Below, one piece after another: positions 34,110-49,100 of a stretch of 64,000 nt of DNA. The notes under the pieces are model-generated. The model was not told the origin of the DNA. It did not search any database and saw nothing but the letters and a program-made list of their open reading frames with translations. The stretch is from Atherix ibis (taxonomy: Eukaryota; Arthropoda; Insecta; Diptera; Athericidae): assembly GCA_958298945.1 (NCBI GenBank), contig OY282609.1, forward strand, positions 41,058,954 to 41,122,953, written 5' to 3'. The translations under genes and the position numbers were made by a program. Each line of letters opens with the position of its first letter. Position 1 is the first letter of the stretch.

Positions 34110-37100
34110 TATTTTTTTACACATTTATAATAGAAATACTTATTTTTTGGCGAATACTGTTGCGTCCTGCTGTTATTGATACAACATCGAAATTACTAGT
34201 TGAACTGCTTTCACTAATTATAAATTTGGCAAAGTGTCCACTCTCGGAGATTGTTATATTTTTGTTCGGAATAAATAAGTTAAAATGAATATTAATTATG
34301 CTTTTAGAATTCAATAAATTTCTATTAATATTAATTATTCTCTTGTTCGTAAAATATTTAAAATTTTATAAAATCTTGCACCCATTCCTTTAAGTAAACA
34401 AATGTATGCAAGCATTTCGCTATCCTTTGATTTCATGGAGAATAGCATGTTTGAAAACGTACCAAAAGTCTACAAAATTGGGGCGCTTAATATTTGATTG
34501 ATATTTACAAAATAAATAATAAACCTAAAATGCAATTGCGATTAATATCAAAATATTCGAAACAAATAAATGTTGCCTTCTGTTGTGTTTAAATTATATT
34601 TTTGTTTGGAATAAATTAGTTAAAATGAATATTAATTATGCTTTTAGAATTCAATAAATTTCTATTTCGAAAACTAGATGTCATGTCTACATAAAAAAAT
34701 CTACACAAAAGTATGCAAACATTACGATTTCTCGCCGTTTTGCAATAATTTAGACAGAAAATTGTATATACATATACTAAAATCTGACATTCCAGCCTAT
34801 CCAGATATTCTTTAATCAAAGGGTTTTTACCTTAAGCCTGGTATGCAGCTCGAGCTAAGATAAATTTTCATACGATTTTTCGCTAGCGAAATCGAAATCG
34901 GAGAATTTAGCTCACGATTTCGCCGGGCAGTACGCAGCTCGAGAGTGAATCTACTGAAAAGTAGATGGCGGCATTGATGTCTCCACGCGATTTCACTTTG
35001 GTTTTCACAACAAATAAATGCACGGGACAATAATCAAAGATAAATGCTAGCTAAATTTTGACGTTTGTGTTTTTTTTATCGTAAAGGCCGGTATGCCGCT
35101 CGAGCTAAGATAAATTTGTAGTGATAACTTTCGTTGCAATAGACGAAAGTAGTCTAAATATATACCTTATATTTCTACTTATGGAATAAATAATTGCATA
35201 AGTAGAAATATAAGGTATAAATTATATTCTCCCTAAATATGTTGATAAAAAATTATACTTTAATGATTTATTTAAAAAATTTAAATATTTAAATTCAATT
35301 TATTGTTAATGATATTAAAGCTTAGTATTGGTATTCGAGATGGGGTGCCCAATCTCTAAGCTCTTACGAACTAACGTTTCGCGATAATTTTTACACATTT
35401 ATAATAAATACTTACTTCATTTTTGCCGGATTATGTTGCGTCCTATTACTATTGATACGACGCCGCAATTACGAGTTGAAACTGTTTTCGGCGATGTCTG
35501 CGCTGCTAAAAATGTTTTTTCCCCACCATTCTCCACCTAAAGCGTAAGGATTTAGGTGAGAACTATCAGAGTTTCGCCTCTCCAGTTAACAGTTTTAACA
35601 CATTTTGTAATTCTCTGTCAGTGAGCTCGTGATCACCGATATCTCCAAGAAAGTCATACGTAGAGTAATTTCCTGTATTCTACGTGGAAGCGTTGCTAAA
35701 AAGATTCGAGTTGCATGAATGACCAACACCTTTCATCAACTAACCTTAGATTTTCCGTAACAGTAAGTGGTTTAGTACTGATAGTGATGGATGAAAAAGA
35801 CCACATTCTATCAGTAGGTCAATCGACTGTGGATTATAGTAGTAATATCTAGAATGGTAATTATCAATTAGAAGTCGTGAATATTGACTAAGTTAGACTA
35901 GTTTGAAAACTGTGGACTCGCTATGCATTGCCTCTTGACCAAATGGGCATAGGTTTATAGGAGTATTCGTTAGATCAAGAAGACAAGGTAATATTTACGT
36001 CTTGTTTCAAAAGATCTCAACTAACAATTACCTTTCTGGTGTAGGAAATTGTGACCAGTAACGTACTGGAATCCTAAATTGTCGGCAAGTTTCGATTGAA
36101 TTAAATGTTCTAATAAGTTTAGATGAATTTATAATCGAAAAGATAATTTTTATTAACATAAGCAAGATCAATGCTCAAACTATTTAGCAATGGTTCATGA
36201 TTAAAGTAAACGAAACCGTCGTTAAAGTAGGAAACGGGTATGAGCAAGGATGAAGTAAATCTAATTTACTATTGTTACAAACAAATATTAACTAGGAAGT
36301 TACGGAACTCACACCGGATGTAATTTGTTCTGTAAACAAAGAACTAATTGATGTATGGTTTCAGTATAGAAAATAGAGTGGTAACTATCGATTTTAAAAG
36401 TGAACAATAACTTAGTAAGTCTGCTTTGAAAAAGATGTCCCTATGCATTGACTGTCGACCACTTGGACAGAGGCTTACAAAGATTCTCGTTAGATCATTG
36501 AGGCAAGGTAATGTTTACGCCTTGTTCCGATAGATCTTAAAAGAAAATACGTCTTTTGGTGTATGAAGTTATGACCAGTAATGTAGTGGGATCTTAAATG
36601 AATCCTCTAGGTTACGAAATTTCTTAGTATCGGTAAGTTCCGATTCAACTAAGGGTTCCGATAGTTATCCACGCCAGTTTTTGGTTGGTTTACATAAACC
36701 AAATCAGTGCATTTATTAGTAAATTACTAATTAAATCATATATTATTAAGTTCTATTTAAATAGGAAGATGGGCATTTAATTACAATTTGTAAAGGTGAA
36801 TTCATTGATCTAAAAAAAGTCAATATTCTCACTTAGTCAATGAGTATAGATGAGAATAGATTGGATGTTAATGATAAGTAACGTCAATTAGTTGCATAAA
36901 TAAATTTATATATAGTGAACATTGTCAGAGGAAGTTCAATGATATAAACATAGGTTTTGTGTTCACTCTAGATATGAAACCAGATTGGAAGTTAAGAGCA
37001 ACTTATGTTAACTATTTGGACAAAGACAATAATACACAAAAGAATAACTATGAACAGTCCTAGGATGATAGTATTAGGAAGTTAGGTAGAAAACAGAATA

Positions 37101-37717
37101 TATCGCAAGGACAGACGTCGGTAAGTATTGTACTGAAAGATTTTCCTCGCTTTCAATTCTTTGAAACGAATTTCTTGCGGTATGACAAAAACAAAAGATT
37201 TTACGATATTCGCCAAAGTTACACGTATTGAGCGCCAGCATATGTACTTAACAGCAAATACGCAACAGATGATCGTAAGAATAGTGCGAATTGACCATAT
37301 ATGGTGTCTAAATCTAAGAGACTTTAAATGTAATTTTTGGAAATTTAACTATACAAAGGTACACTGTATCGCACTTAAGGCAACTAAACAGCGCAGTTTT
37401 GTACACAAGACGGATTGTACGTACGAGTTTAAGAAAATACATGCTTTCAATTTAAAGCTTCGCCTACAATATCAAACGCGCAATCAAAAAGGATTCAATA
37501 GTCAATCCCAAACACAAGAAATAATCGTAATATGAAATAGATGCGCGATCACGTCGGGGTCACCAAATGTGGCGCAAATTTATTTTAATTTGTTTAATTT
37601 TTTGGATTTCATATTTATTTTAATTCAATTTATTGTTAATTATATTAACGCCAAGTATACGTATTCGAGATAGGATGTCCAATCTCTATACTCATAAGAC
37701 TTAACGTTTCGCAACTA

Positions 37718-38418
37718 TTGGGTTGGTGCAAGGTTATGACGGTTTTTTATGATCCCCCGTAAAAAAATTTTTTCTTCAGAAATGATGAATAGTATCTTCT
37801 TTTAAATTATTGCATTATATAAAGGATGCTTTTTCTCAACTTTCTATACAGTTTTGGCTGGCCAGAGTACAGTGAAGAGCTCTTGTATTGTTTCAAAATG
37901 TCGGTCGATAAAGTGCATTTACGTCATTGTTTACTTTATGAATTCCGTAAAGACAATACCGCGAGTGTGGCAACCAAAAACATTTGCGAAGTGTATGGAA
38001 CAGATGTCATCAAAATTCGGCAGGCACAAAGATGGTTTACAAAATTCCGATCTGGGAATTTTTCACTAATTGATAAATCACGTACCGGGCGGCCATTGAA
38101 GTCTGATGAGGACAAGTTAAAAGCCATAATTGACACCAATCCACGTCTTACCATCAGGGAGATCGCGTCGATGATGGGAGTCAACCATACAACCGTATTA
38201 AGGCATTTGAAGCGTATTGGGATGGTTTCGGGGTACGACGTTTGGATCCCTTACTATATTTTTCCCATCAAAGTCCACGAAATTTTACAATAATGGTATT
38301 AATAAGTTGATAGAAAGATGGGAGAAGGTTATAAGAACGGATGGAAATTATATAATTTATTAAATAAATAATACAAATTATTGTAAAAAAAAACGTCATT
38401 ACTTTTGCACCAACCCAA
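37718..38418 (+). mobile_element. Internally deleted mariner, unit 5
   Basis: Duplicate with changes in its 5' region ('atcccccgta'). Confidence 0.92.
37898..38293 (+). pseudogene. Mariner DNA-binding-domain ORF, unit 5 (variant)
   Basis: Differs from the common protein at V40I, D54N and P61S, all within or just after the first helix-turn-helix. Three replacement changes suggest this copy is under no constraint. Confidence 0.88.
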
Positions 38419-39577
38419 TATTTTTTTACACATTTATAATAGAAATACTTATTTTTTGGCGAATACTGTTGCGTCCTGCTGTTATTGATACAACATCGAA
38501 ATTACTAGTTGAACTGCTTTCACTAATTATAAATTTGGCAAAGTATCCACTCTCGGAGATTGTTATATTTTTGTTCGGAATAAATAAGTTAAAATGAATA
38601 TTAATTATGCTTTTAGAATTCAATAAATTTCTATTAATATTAATTATTCTCTTGTTCGTAAAATATTTAAAATTTTATAAAATCTTGCACCCATTCCTTT
38701 AAGTAAACAAATGTATGCAAGCATTTCGCTATCCTTTAATTTCATGGAGAATAGCATGTTTGAAAACGTACCAAAAGTCTACAAAATTGGGGCGCTTTAT
38801 ATTTGATTGATATTTACAAAAAAATAATAAACCTAAAATGCAATTGCGATTAATATCAAAATATTCGAAACAAATAAATGTTGCCTTCTGTTGTGTTTAA
38901 ATTATATTTTTGTTTGGAATAAATTAGTTAAAATGAATATTAATTATGCTTTTAGAATTCAATAAATTTCTATTTCGAAAACTAGATGTCATGTCTACAT
39001 AAAAAAATCTACACAAAAGTATGCAAACATTACGATTTCTCGCCGTTTTGCAATAATTTAGACAGAAAATTGTATATACATATACTAAAATCTGACATTC
39101 CAGCCTATCCAGATATTCTTTAATCAAAGGGTTTTTACCTTAAGCCTGGTATGCAGCTCGAGCTAAGATAAATTTTCATACGATTTTTCGCTAGCGAAAT
39201 CGAAATCGGAGAATTTCGCCGGGCAGTACGCAGCTCGAGAGTGAATCTACTGAAAAGTAGATGGCGGCATTGATGTCTCCACGCGATTTCACTTTGGTTT
39301 TCACAACAAATAAATGCACGGGACAATAATCAAAGATAAATGCTAGCTAAATTTTGACGTTTGTGTTTTTTTTTATCGTAAAGGCCGGTATGCCGCTCGA
39401 GCTAAGATAAATTTGTAGTGATAACTTTCGTTGCAATAGACGAAAGTAGTCTAAATATATACCTTATATTTCTACTTATGGAATAAATAATTGCATAAGT
39501 AGAAATATAAGGTATAAATTATATTCTCCCTAAATATGTTGATAAAAAATTATACTTTAATGATTTATTTAAAAAAT

Positions 39578-41293
39578 TTAAATATTTAAATTCAATTTAT
39601 TGTTAATGATATTAAAGCTTTGTATTGGTATTCGAGATGGGGTGCCCAATCTCTAAGCTCTTACGAACTAACGTTTCGCGATAATTTTTACACATTTATA
39701 ATAAATACTTACTTCATTTTTGCCGGATTATGTTGCGTCCTATTACTATTGATACGACGCCGCAATTACGAGTTGAAACTGTTTTCGGCGATGTCTGCGC
39801 TGCTAAAAATGTTTTTTCCCCACCATTCTCCACCTAAAGCGTAAGGATTTAGGTGAGAACTATCAGAGTTTCGCCTCTCCAGTTAACAGTTTTAACACAT
39901 TTTGTAATTCTCTGTCAGTGAGCTCGTGATCACCGATATCTCCAAGAAAGTCATACGTAGAGTAATTTCCTGTATTCTACGTGGAAGCGTTGCTAAAAAG
40001 ATTCGAGTTGCATGAATGACCAACACCTTTCATCAACTAACCTTAGATTTTCCGTAACAGTAAGTGGTTTAGTACTGATAGTGATGGATGAAAAAGACCA
40101 CATTCTATCAGTAGGTCAATCGACTGTGGATTATAGTAGTAATATCTAGAATGGTAATTATCAATTAGAAGTCGTGAATATTGACTAAGTTAGACTAGTT
40201 TGAAAACTGTGGACTCGCTATGCATTGCCTCTTGACCAAATGGGCATAGGTTTATAGGAGTATTCGTTAGATCAAGAAGACAAGGTAATATTTACGTCTT
40301 GTTTCAAAAGATCTCAACTAACAATTACCTTTCTGGTGTAGGAAATTGTGACCAGTAACGTACTGGAATCCTAAATTGTCGGCAAGTTTCGATTGAATTA
40401 AATGTTCTAATAAGTTAAGATGAATTTATAATCGAAAAGATAATTTTTATTAACATAAGCAAGATCAATGCTCAAACTATTTAGCAATGGTTCATGATTA
40501 AAGTAAACGAAACCGTCGTTAAAGTAGGAAACGGGTATGAGCAAGGATGAAGTAAATCTAATTTACTATTGTTACAAACAAATATTAACTAGGAAGTTAC
40601 GGAACTCACACCGGATGTAATTTGTTCTGTAAACAAAGAACTAATTGATGTATGGTTTCAGTATAGAAAATAGAGTGATAACTATCGATTTTAAAAGTGA
40701 ACAATAACTTAGTTACACAAAAGTATGCAAACATTACGATTTCTCGCCGTTTTGCAATAATTTAGACAGAAAATTGTATATACATATACTAAAATCTGAC
40801 ATTCCAGCCTATCCAGATATTCTTTAATCAAAGGGTTTTTACCTTAAGCCTGGTATGCAGCTCGAGCTAAGATAAATTTTCATACGATTTTTCGCTAGCG
40901 AAATCGAAATCGGAGAATTTAGCTCACGATTTCGCCGGGCAGTACGCAGCTCGAGAGTGAATCTACTGAAAAGTAGATGGCGGCATTGATGTCTCCACGC
41001 GATTTCACTTTGGTTTTCACAACAAATAAATGCACGGGACAATAATCAAAGATAAATGCTAGCTAAATTTTGACGTTTGTGTTTTTTTTTATCGTAAAGG
41101 CCGGTATGCCGCTCGAGCTAAGATAAATTTGTAGTGATAACTTTCGTTGCAATAGACGAAAGTAGTCTAAATATATACCTTATATTTCTACTTATGGAAT
41201 AAATAATTGCATAAGTAGAAATATAAGGTATAAATTATATTCTCCCTAAATATGTTGATAAAAAATTATACTTTAATGATTTATTTAAAAAAT
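39578..41293 (+). repeat. Array unit 6, internally deleted
   Basis: About 2.6 kb is missing: at 40713/40714 'aacttagt' (LTR internal region) is joined to 'tacacaaaag' (Harbinger end), removing the primer site, LTR-like end B and mariner. Unit-specific changes: 'agttaagatg' (40416) and 'gagtgataact' (40674). Confidence 0.95.
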
Positions 41294-43008
41294 TTAAATA
41301 TTTAAATTCAATTTATTGTTAATGATATTAAAGCTTTGTATTGGTATTCGAGATGGGGTGCCCAATCTCTAAGCTCTTACGAACTAACGTTTCGCGATAA
41401 TTTTTACACATTTATAATAAATACTTACTTCATTTTTGCCGGATTATGTTGCGTCCTATTACTATTGATACGACGCCGCAATTACGAGTTGAAACTGTTT
41501 TCGGCGATGTCTGCGCTGCTAAAAATGTTTTTTCCCCACCATTCTCCACCTAAAGCGTAAGGATTTAGGTGAGAACTATCAGAGTTTCGCCTCTCCAGTT
41601 AACAGTTTTAACACATTTTGTAATTCTCTGTCAGTGAGCTCGTGATCACCGATATCTCCAAGAAAGTCATACGTAGAGTAATTTCCTGTATTCTACGTGG
41701 AAGCGTTGCTAAAAAGATTCGAGTTGCATGAATGACCAACACCTTTCATCAACTAACCTTAGATTTTCCGTAACAGTAAGTGGTTTAGTACTGATAGTGA
41801 TGGATGAAAAAGACCACATTCTATCAGTAGGTCAATCGACTGTGGATTATAGTAGTAATATCTAGAATGGTAATTATCAATTAGAAGTCGTGAATATTGA
41901 CTAAGTTAGACTAGTTTGAAAACTGTGGACTCGCTATGCATTGCCTCTTGACCAAATGGGCATAGGTTTATAGGAGTATTCGTTAGATCAAGAAGACAAG
42001 GTAATATTTACGTCTTGTTTCAAAAGATCTCAACTAACAATTACCTTTCTGGTGTAGGAAATTGTGACCAGTAACGTACTGGAATCCTAAATTGTCGGCA
42101 AGTTTCGATTGAATTAAATGTTCTAATAAGTTAAGATGAATTTATAATCGAAAAGATAATTTTTATTAACATAAGCAAGATCAATGCTCAAACTATTTAG
42201 CAATGGTTCATGATTAAAGTAAACGAAACCGTCGTTAAAGTAGGAAACGGGTATGAGCAAGGATGAAGTAAATCTAATTTACTATTGTTACAAACAAATA
42301 TTAACTAGGAAGTTACGGAACTCACACCGGATGTAATTTGTTCTGTAAACAAAGAACTAATTGATGTATGGTTTCAGTATAGAAAATAGAGTGATAACTA
42401 TCGATTTTAAAAGTGAACAATAACTTAGTTACACAAAAGTATGCAAACATTACGATTTCTCGCCGTTTTGCAATAATTTAGACAGAAAATTGTATATACA
42501 TATACTAAAATCTGACATTCCAGCCTATCCAAATATTCTTTAATCAAAGGGTTTTTACCTTAAGCCTGGTATGCAGCTCGAGCTAAGATAAATTTTCATA
42601 CGATTTTTCGATAGCGAAATCGAAATCGGAGAATTTAGCTCACGATTTCGCCGGGCAGTACGCAGCTCGAGAGTGAATCTACTGAAAAGTAGATGGCGGC
42701 ATTGATGTCTCCACGCGATTTCACTTTGGTTTTCACAACAAATAAATGCACGGGACAATAATCAAAGATAAATGCTAGCTAAATTTTGACGTTTGTGTTT
42801 TTTTTATCGTAAAGGCCGGTATGCCGCTCGAGCTAAGATAAATTTGTAGTGATAACTTTCGTTGCAATAGACGAAAGTAGTCTAAATATATACCTTATAT
42901 TTCTACTTATGGAATAAATAATTGCATAAGTAGAAATATAAGGTATAAATTATATTCTCCCTAAATATGTTGATAAAAAATTATACTTTAATGATTTATT
43001 TAAAAAAT
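41294..43008 (+). repeat. Array unit 7, same deletion as unit 6
   Basis: Identical junction at 42429/42430 and the same private changes as unit 6, so it is a later duplicate of it. It differs by 'tccaaatatt' (42529) and 'tttcgatagcg' (42606). Confidence 0.95.
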
Positions 43009-45446
43009 TTAAATATTTAAATTCAATTTATTGTTAATGATATTAAAGCTTTGTATTGGTATTCGAGATGGGGTGCCCAATCTCTAAGCTCTTACGAACT
43101 AACGTTTCGCGATAATTTTTACACATTTATAATAAATACTTACTTCATTTTTGCCGGATTATGTTGCGTCCTATTACTATTGATACGACGCCGCAATTAC
43201 GAGTCGAAAATGTTTTCGGCGATGTCTGCGCTGCTAAAAATGTTTTTTCCCCACCATTCTCCACCTAAAGCGTAAGGATTTAGGTGAGAACTATCAGAGT
43301 TTCGCCTCTCCAGTTAACAGTTTTAACACATTTTGTAATTCTCTGTCAGTGAGCTCGTGATCACCGATATCTCCAAGAAAGTCATACGTAGAGTAATTTC
43401 CTGTATTCTACGTGGAAGCGTTGCTAAAAAGATTCGAGTTGCATGAATGACCAACACCTTTCATCAACTAACCTTAGATTTTCCGTAACAGTAAGTGGTT
43501 TAGTACTGATAGTGATGGATGAAAAAGACCACATTCTATCAGTAGGTCAATCGACTGTGGATTATAGTAGTAATATCTAGAATGGTAATTATCAATTAGA
43601 AGTCGTGAATATTGACTAAGTTAGACTAGTTTGAAAACTGTGGACTCGCTATGCATTGCCTCTTGACCAAATGGGCATAGGTTTATAGGAGTATTCGTTA
43701 GATCAAGAAGACAAGGTAATATTTACGTCTTGTTTCAAAAGATCTCAACTAACAATTACCTTTCTGGTGTAGGAAATTGTGACCAGTAACGTACTGGAAT
43801 CCTAAATTGTCGGCAAGTTTCGATTGAATTAAATGTTCTAATAAGTTTAGATGAATTTATAATCGAAAAGATAATTTTTATTAACATAAGCAAGATCAAT
43901 GCTCAAACTATTTAGCAATGGTTCATGATTAAAGTAAACGAAACCGTCGTTAAAGTAGGAAACGGGTATGAGCAAGGATGAAGTAAATCTAATTTACTAT
44001 TGTTACAAACAAATATTAACTAGGAAGTTACGGAACTCACACCGGATGTAATTTGTTCTGTAAACAAAGAACTAATTGATGTATGGTTTCAGTATAGAAA
44101 ATAGAGTGGTAACTATCGATTTTAAAAGTGAACAATAACTTAGTAAGTCTGCTTTGAAAAAGATGTCCCTATGCATTGACTGTCGACCACTTGGACAGAG
44201 GCTTACAAAGATTCTCGTTAGATCATTGAGGCAAGGTAATGTTTACGCCTTGTTCCGATAGATCTTAAAAGAAAATACGTCTTTTGGTGTATGAAGTTAT
44301 GACCAGTAATGTAGTGGGATCTTAAATGAATCCTCTAGGTTACGAAATTTCTTAGTATCGGTAAGTTCCGATTCAACTAAGGGTTCCGATAGTTATCCAC
44401 GCCAGTTTTTGGTTGGTTTACATAAACCAAATCAGTGCATTTATTAGTAAATTACTAATTAAATCATATATTATTAAGTTCTATTTAAATAGGAAGATGG
44501 GCATTTAATTACAATTTGTAAAGGTGAATTCATTGATCTAAAAAAAAGTCAATATTCTCACTTAGTCAATGAGTATAGATGAGAATAGATTGGATGTTAA
44601 TGATAAGTAACGTCAATTAGTTGGATAAATAAATTTATATATAGTGAACATTGTCAGAGGAAGTTCAATGATATAAACATAGGTTTTGTGTTCACTCTAG
44701 ATATGAAACCAGATTGGAAGTTAAGAGCAACTTATGTTAACTATTTGGACAAAGACAATAATACACAAAAGAATAACTATGAACAGTCCTAGGATGATAG
44801 TATTAGGAAGTTAGGTAGAAAACAGAATATATCGCAAGGACAGACGTCGGTAAGTATTGTACTGAAAGATTTTCCTCGCTTTCAATTCTTTGAAACGAAT
44901 TTCTTGCGGTATGACAAAAACAAAAGATTTTACGATATTCGCCAAAGTTACACGCATTGAGCGCCAGCATATGTACTTAACAGCAAATACGCAACAGATG
45001 ATCGTAAGAATAGTGCGAATTGACCATATATGGTGTCTAAATCTAAGAGACTTTAAATGTAATTTTTGGAAATTTAACTATACAAAGGTACACTGTATCG
45101 CACTTAAGGCAACTAAACAGCGCAGTTTTGTACACAAGACGGATTGTACGTACGAGTTTAAGAAAATACATGCTTTCAATTTAAAGCTTCGCCTACAATA
45201 TCAAACGCGCAATCAAAAAGGATTCAATAGTCAATCCCAAACACAAGAAATAATCGTAATATGAAATAGATGCGCGATCACGTCGGGGTCACCAAATGTG
45301 GCGCAAATTTATTTTAATTTGTTTAATTTTTTGGATTTCATGTTTATTTTAATTCAATTTATTGTTAATTATATTAACGCCAAGTATACGTATTCGAGAT
45401 AGGATGTCCAATCTCTATACTCATAAGACTTAACGTTTCGCAACTA

Positions 45447-46147
45447 TTGGGTTGGTGCAAGGTTATGACGGTTTTTTATGATCCCAGGTAAAAAAATTTT
45501 TTCTTCAGAAATGATGAATAGTATCTTCTTTTAAATTATTGCATTATATAAAGGATGCTTTTTCTCAACTTTCTATACAGTTTTGGCTGGCCAGAGTACA
45601 GTGAAGAGCTCTTGTATTGTTTCAAAATGTCGGTCGATAAAGTGCATTTACGTCATTGTTTACTTTATGAATTCCGTAAAGACAATACCGCGAGTGTGGC
45701 AACCAAAAACATTTGCGAAGTGTATGGAACAGATGTCATCAAAGTTCGGCAGGCACAAAGATGGTTTACAAAATTCCGATCTGGGGATTTTTCACTAATT
45801 GATAAACCACGTACCGGGCGGCCATTGAAGTCTGATGAGGACAAGTTAAAAGCCATAATTGACACCAATCCACGTCTTACCATCAGGGAGATCGCGTCGA
45901 TGATGGGAGTCAACCATACAACCGTATTAAGGCATTTGAAGCGTATTGGGATGGTTTCGGGGTACGACGTTTGGATCCCTTACTATATTTTTCCCATCAA
46001 AGTCCACGAAATTTTACAATAATGGTATTAATAAGTTGATAGAAAGATGGGAGAAGGTTATAAGAACGGATGGAAATTATATAATTTATTAAATAAATAA
46101 TACAAATTATTGTAAAAAAAAACGTCATTACTTTTGCACCAACCCAA
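45447..46147 (+). mobile_element. Internally deleted mariner, unit 8
   Basis: Duplicate of the unit 1 element. Units 6 and 7 have none because of their shared deletion. Confidence 0.92.
45627..46022 (+). pseudogene. Mariner DNA-binding-domain ORF, unit 8
   Basis: Protein identical to the unit 1 copy. Confidence 0.88.
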
Positions 46148-49100
46148 TATTTTTTTACACATTTATAATAGAAATACTTATTTTTTGGCGAATACTGTTG
46201 CGTCCTGCTGTTATTGATACAACATCGAAATTACTAGTTGAACTGCTTTCACTAATTATAAATTTGGCAAAGTGTCCACTCTCGGAGATTGTTATATTTT
46301 TGTTCGGAATAAATAAGTTAAAATGAATATTAATTATGCTTTTAGAATTCAATAAATTTCTATTAATATTAATTATTCTCTTGTTCGTAAAATATTTAAA
46401 ATTTTATAAAATCTTGCACCCATTCCTTTAAGTAAACAAATGTATGCAAGCATTTCGCTATCCTTTGATTTCATGGAGAATAGCATGTTTGAAAACGTAC
46501 CAAAAGTCTACAAAATTGGGGCGCTTTATATTTGATTGATATTTACAAAATAAATAATAAACCTAAAATGCAATTGCGATTAATATCAAAATATTCGAAA
46601 CAAATAAATGTTGCCTTCTGTTGTGTTTAAATTATATTTTTGTTTGGAATAAATTAGTTAAAATGAATATTAATTATGCTTTTAGAATTAAATAAATTTC
46701 TATTTCGAAAACTAGATGTCATGTCTACATAAAAAAATCTACACAAAAGTATGCAAACATTACGATTTCTCGCCGTTTTGCAATAATTTAGACAGAAAAT
46801 TGTATATACATATACTAAAATCTGACATTCCAGCCTATCCAGATATTCTTTAATCAAAGGGTTTTTACCTTAAGCCTGGTATGCAGCTCGAGCTAAGATA
46901 AATTTTCATACGATTTTTCGCTAGCGAAATCGAAATCGGAGAATTTAGCTCACGATTTCGCCGGGCAATACGCAGCTCGAGAGTGAATCTACTGAAAAGT
47001 AGATGGCGGCATTGATGTCTCCACGCGATTTCACTTTGGTTTTCACAACAAATAAATGCACGGGACAATAATCAAAGATAAATGCTAGCTAAATTTTGAC
47101 GTTTGTGTTTTTTTTATCGTAAAGGCCGGTATGCCGCTCGAGCTAAGATAAATTTGTAGTGATAACTTTCGTTGCAATGGACGAAAGTAGTCTAAATTTA
47201 TACCTTATATTTCTACTTATGGAATAAATAATTGCATAAGTAGAAATATAAGGTATAAATTATATTCTCCCTAAATATGTTGATAAAAAATTATACTTTA
47301 ATGATTTATTTAAAAAATTTAAATATTTAAATTCAATTTATTGTTAATGATATTAAAGCTTAGTATTGGTATTCGAGATGGGGTGCCCAATCTCTAAGCT
47401 CTTACGAACTAACGTTTCGCGATAATTTTTACACATTTATAATAAATACTTACTTCATTTTTGCCGGATTATGTTGCGTCCTATTACTATTGATACGACG
47501 CCGCAATTACGAGTTGAAACTGTTTTCGGCGATGTCTGCGCTGCTAAAAATGTTTTTTCCCCACCATTCTCCACCTAAAGCGTAAGGATTTAGGTGAGAA
47601 CTATCAGAGTTTCGCCTCTCCAGTTAACAGTTTTAACACATTTTGTAATTCTCTGTCAGTGAGCTCGTGATCACCGATATCTCCAAGAAAGTCATACGTA
47701 GAGTAATTTCCTGTATTCTACGTGGAAGCGTTGCTAAAAAGATTCGAGTTGCATGAATGACCAACACCTTTCATCAACTAACCTTAGATTTTCCGTAACA
47801 GTAAGTGGTTTAGTACTGATAGTGATGGATGAAAAAGACCACATTCTATCAGTAGGTCAATCGACTGTGGATTATAGTAGTAATATCTAGAATGGTAATT
47901 ATCAATTAGAAGTCGTGAATATTGACTAAGTTAGACTAGTTTGAAAACTGTGGACTCGCTATGCATTGCCTCTTGACCAAATGGGCATAGGTTTATAGGA
48001 GTATTCGTTAGATCAAGAAGACAAGGTAATATTTACGTCTTGTTTCAAAAGATCTCAACTAACAATTACCTTTCTGGTGTAGGAAATTGTGACCAGTAAC
48101 GTACTGGAATCCTAAATTGTCGGCAAGTTTCGATTGAATTAAATGTTCTAATAAGTTTAGATGAATTTATAATCGAAAAGATAATTTTTATTAACATAAG
48201 CAAGATCAATGCTCAAACTATTTAGCAATGGTTCATGATTAAAGTAAACGAAACCGTCGTTAAAGTAGGAAACGGGTATGAGCAAGGATGAAGTAAATCT
48301 AATTTACTATTGTTACAAACAAATATTAACTAGGAAGTTACGGAACTCACACCGGATGTAATTTGTTCTGTAAACAAAGAACTAATTGATGTATGGTTTC
48401 AGTATAGAAAATAGAGTGGTAACTATCGATTTTAAAAGTGAACAATAACTTAGTAAGTCTGCTTTGAAAAAGATGTCCCTATGCATTGACTGTCGACCAC
48501 TTGGACAGAGGCTTACAAAGATTCTCGTTAGATCATTGAGGCAAGGTAATGTTTACGCCTTGTTCCGATAGATCTTAAAAGAAAATACGTCTTTTGGTGT
48601 ATGAAGTTATGACCAGTAATGTAGTGGGATCTTAAATGAATCCTCTAGGTTACGAAATTTCTTAGTATCGGTAAGTTCCGATTCAACTAAGGGTTCCGAT
48701 AGTTATCCACGCCAGTTTTTGGTTGGTTTACCTAAACCAAATCAGTGCATTTATTAGTAAATTACTAATTAAATCATATATTATTAAGTTCTATTTAAAT
48801 AGGTAGATGGGCATTTAATTACAATTTGTAAAGGTGAATTCATTGATCTAAAAAAAAGTCAATATTCTCACTTAGTCAATGAGTATAGATGAGAATAGAT
48901 TGGATGTTAATGATAAGTAACGTCAATTAGTTGGATAAATAAATTTATATATAGTGAACATTGTCAGAGGAAGTTCAATGATATAAACATAGGTTTTGTG
49001 TTCACTCTAGATATGAAACCAGATTGGAAGTTAAGAGCAACTTATGTTAACTATTTGGACAAAGACAATAATACACAAAAGAATAACTATGAACAGTCCT

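Larger units (their letters stand above)
30972..35280 (+). repeat. Array unit 4
   Basis: Full unit. It shares the 'gaaacaaatttc' allele (32857) with unit 3 only, and is the first unit with 'taaattgtcggc' (31768) in place of 'taaatagtcggc'. Confidence 0.95.
35281..39577 (+). repeat. Array unit 5
   Basis: Full unit. It carries three amino-acid changes in its mariner ORF, 'atcccccgta' at 37752 and a 12-bp deletion in the MITE near 39217. Confidence 0.95.
43009..47318 (+). repeat. Array unit 8
   Basis: Full unit. It shares 'aagctttgtatt' at its start with units 6-7, has 'gagtcgaaaatg' at 43201, and at its right end gains the 'gcaatgg' and 'aaatttatacc' alleles shared with units 9 and 10. Confidence 0.95.

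Noticed and set aside
39620..39844. 74-codon ORF (MYWYSRWGAQ...) in units 6-8
   Set aside because: Depends on a single A-to-T change in the LTR-like end; absent in the other units.
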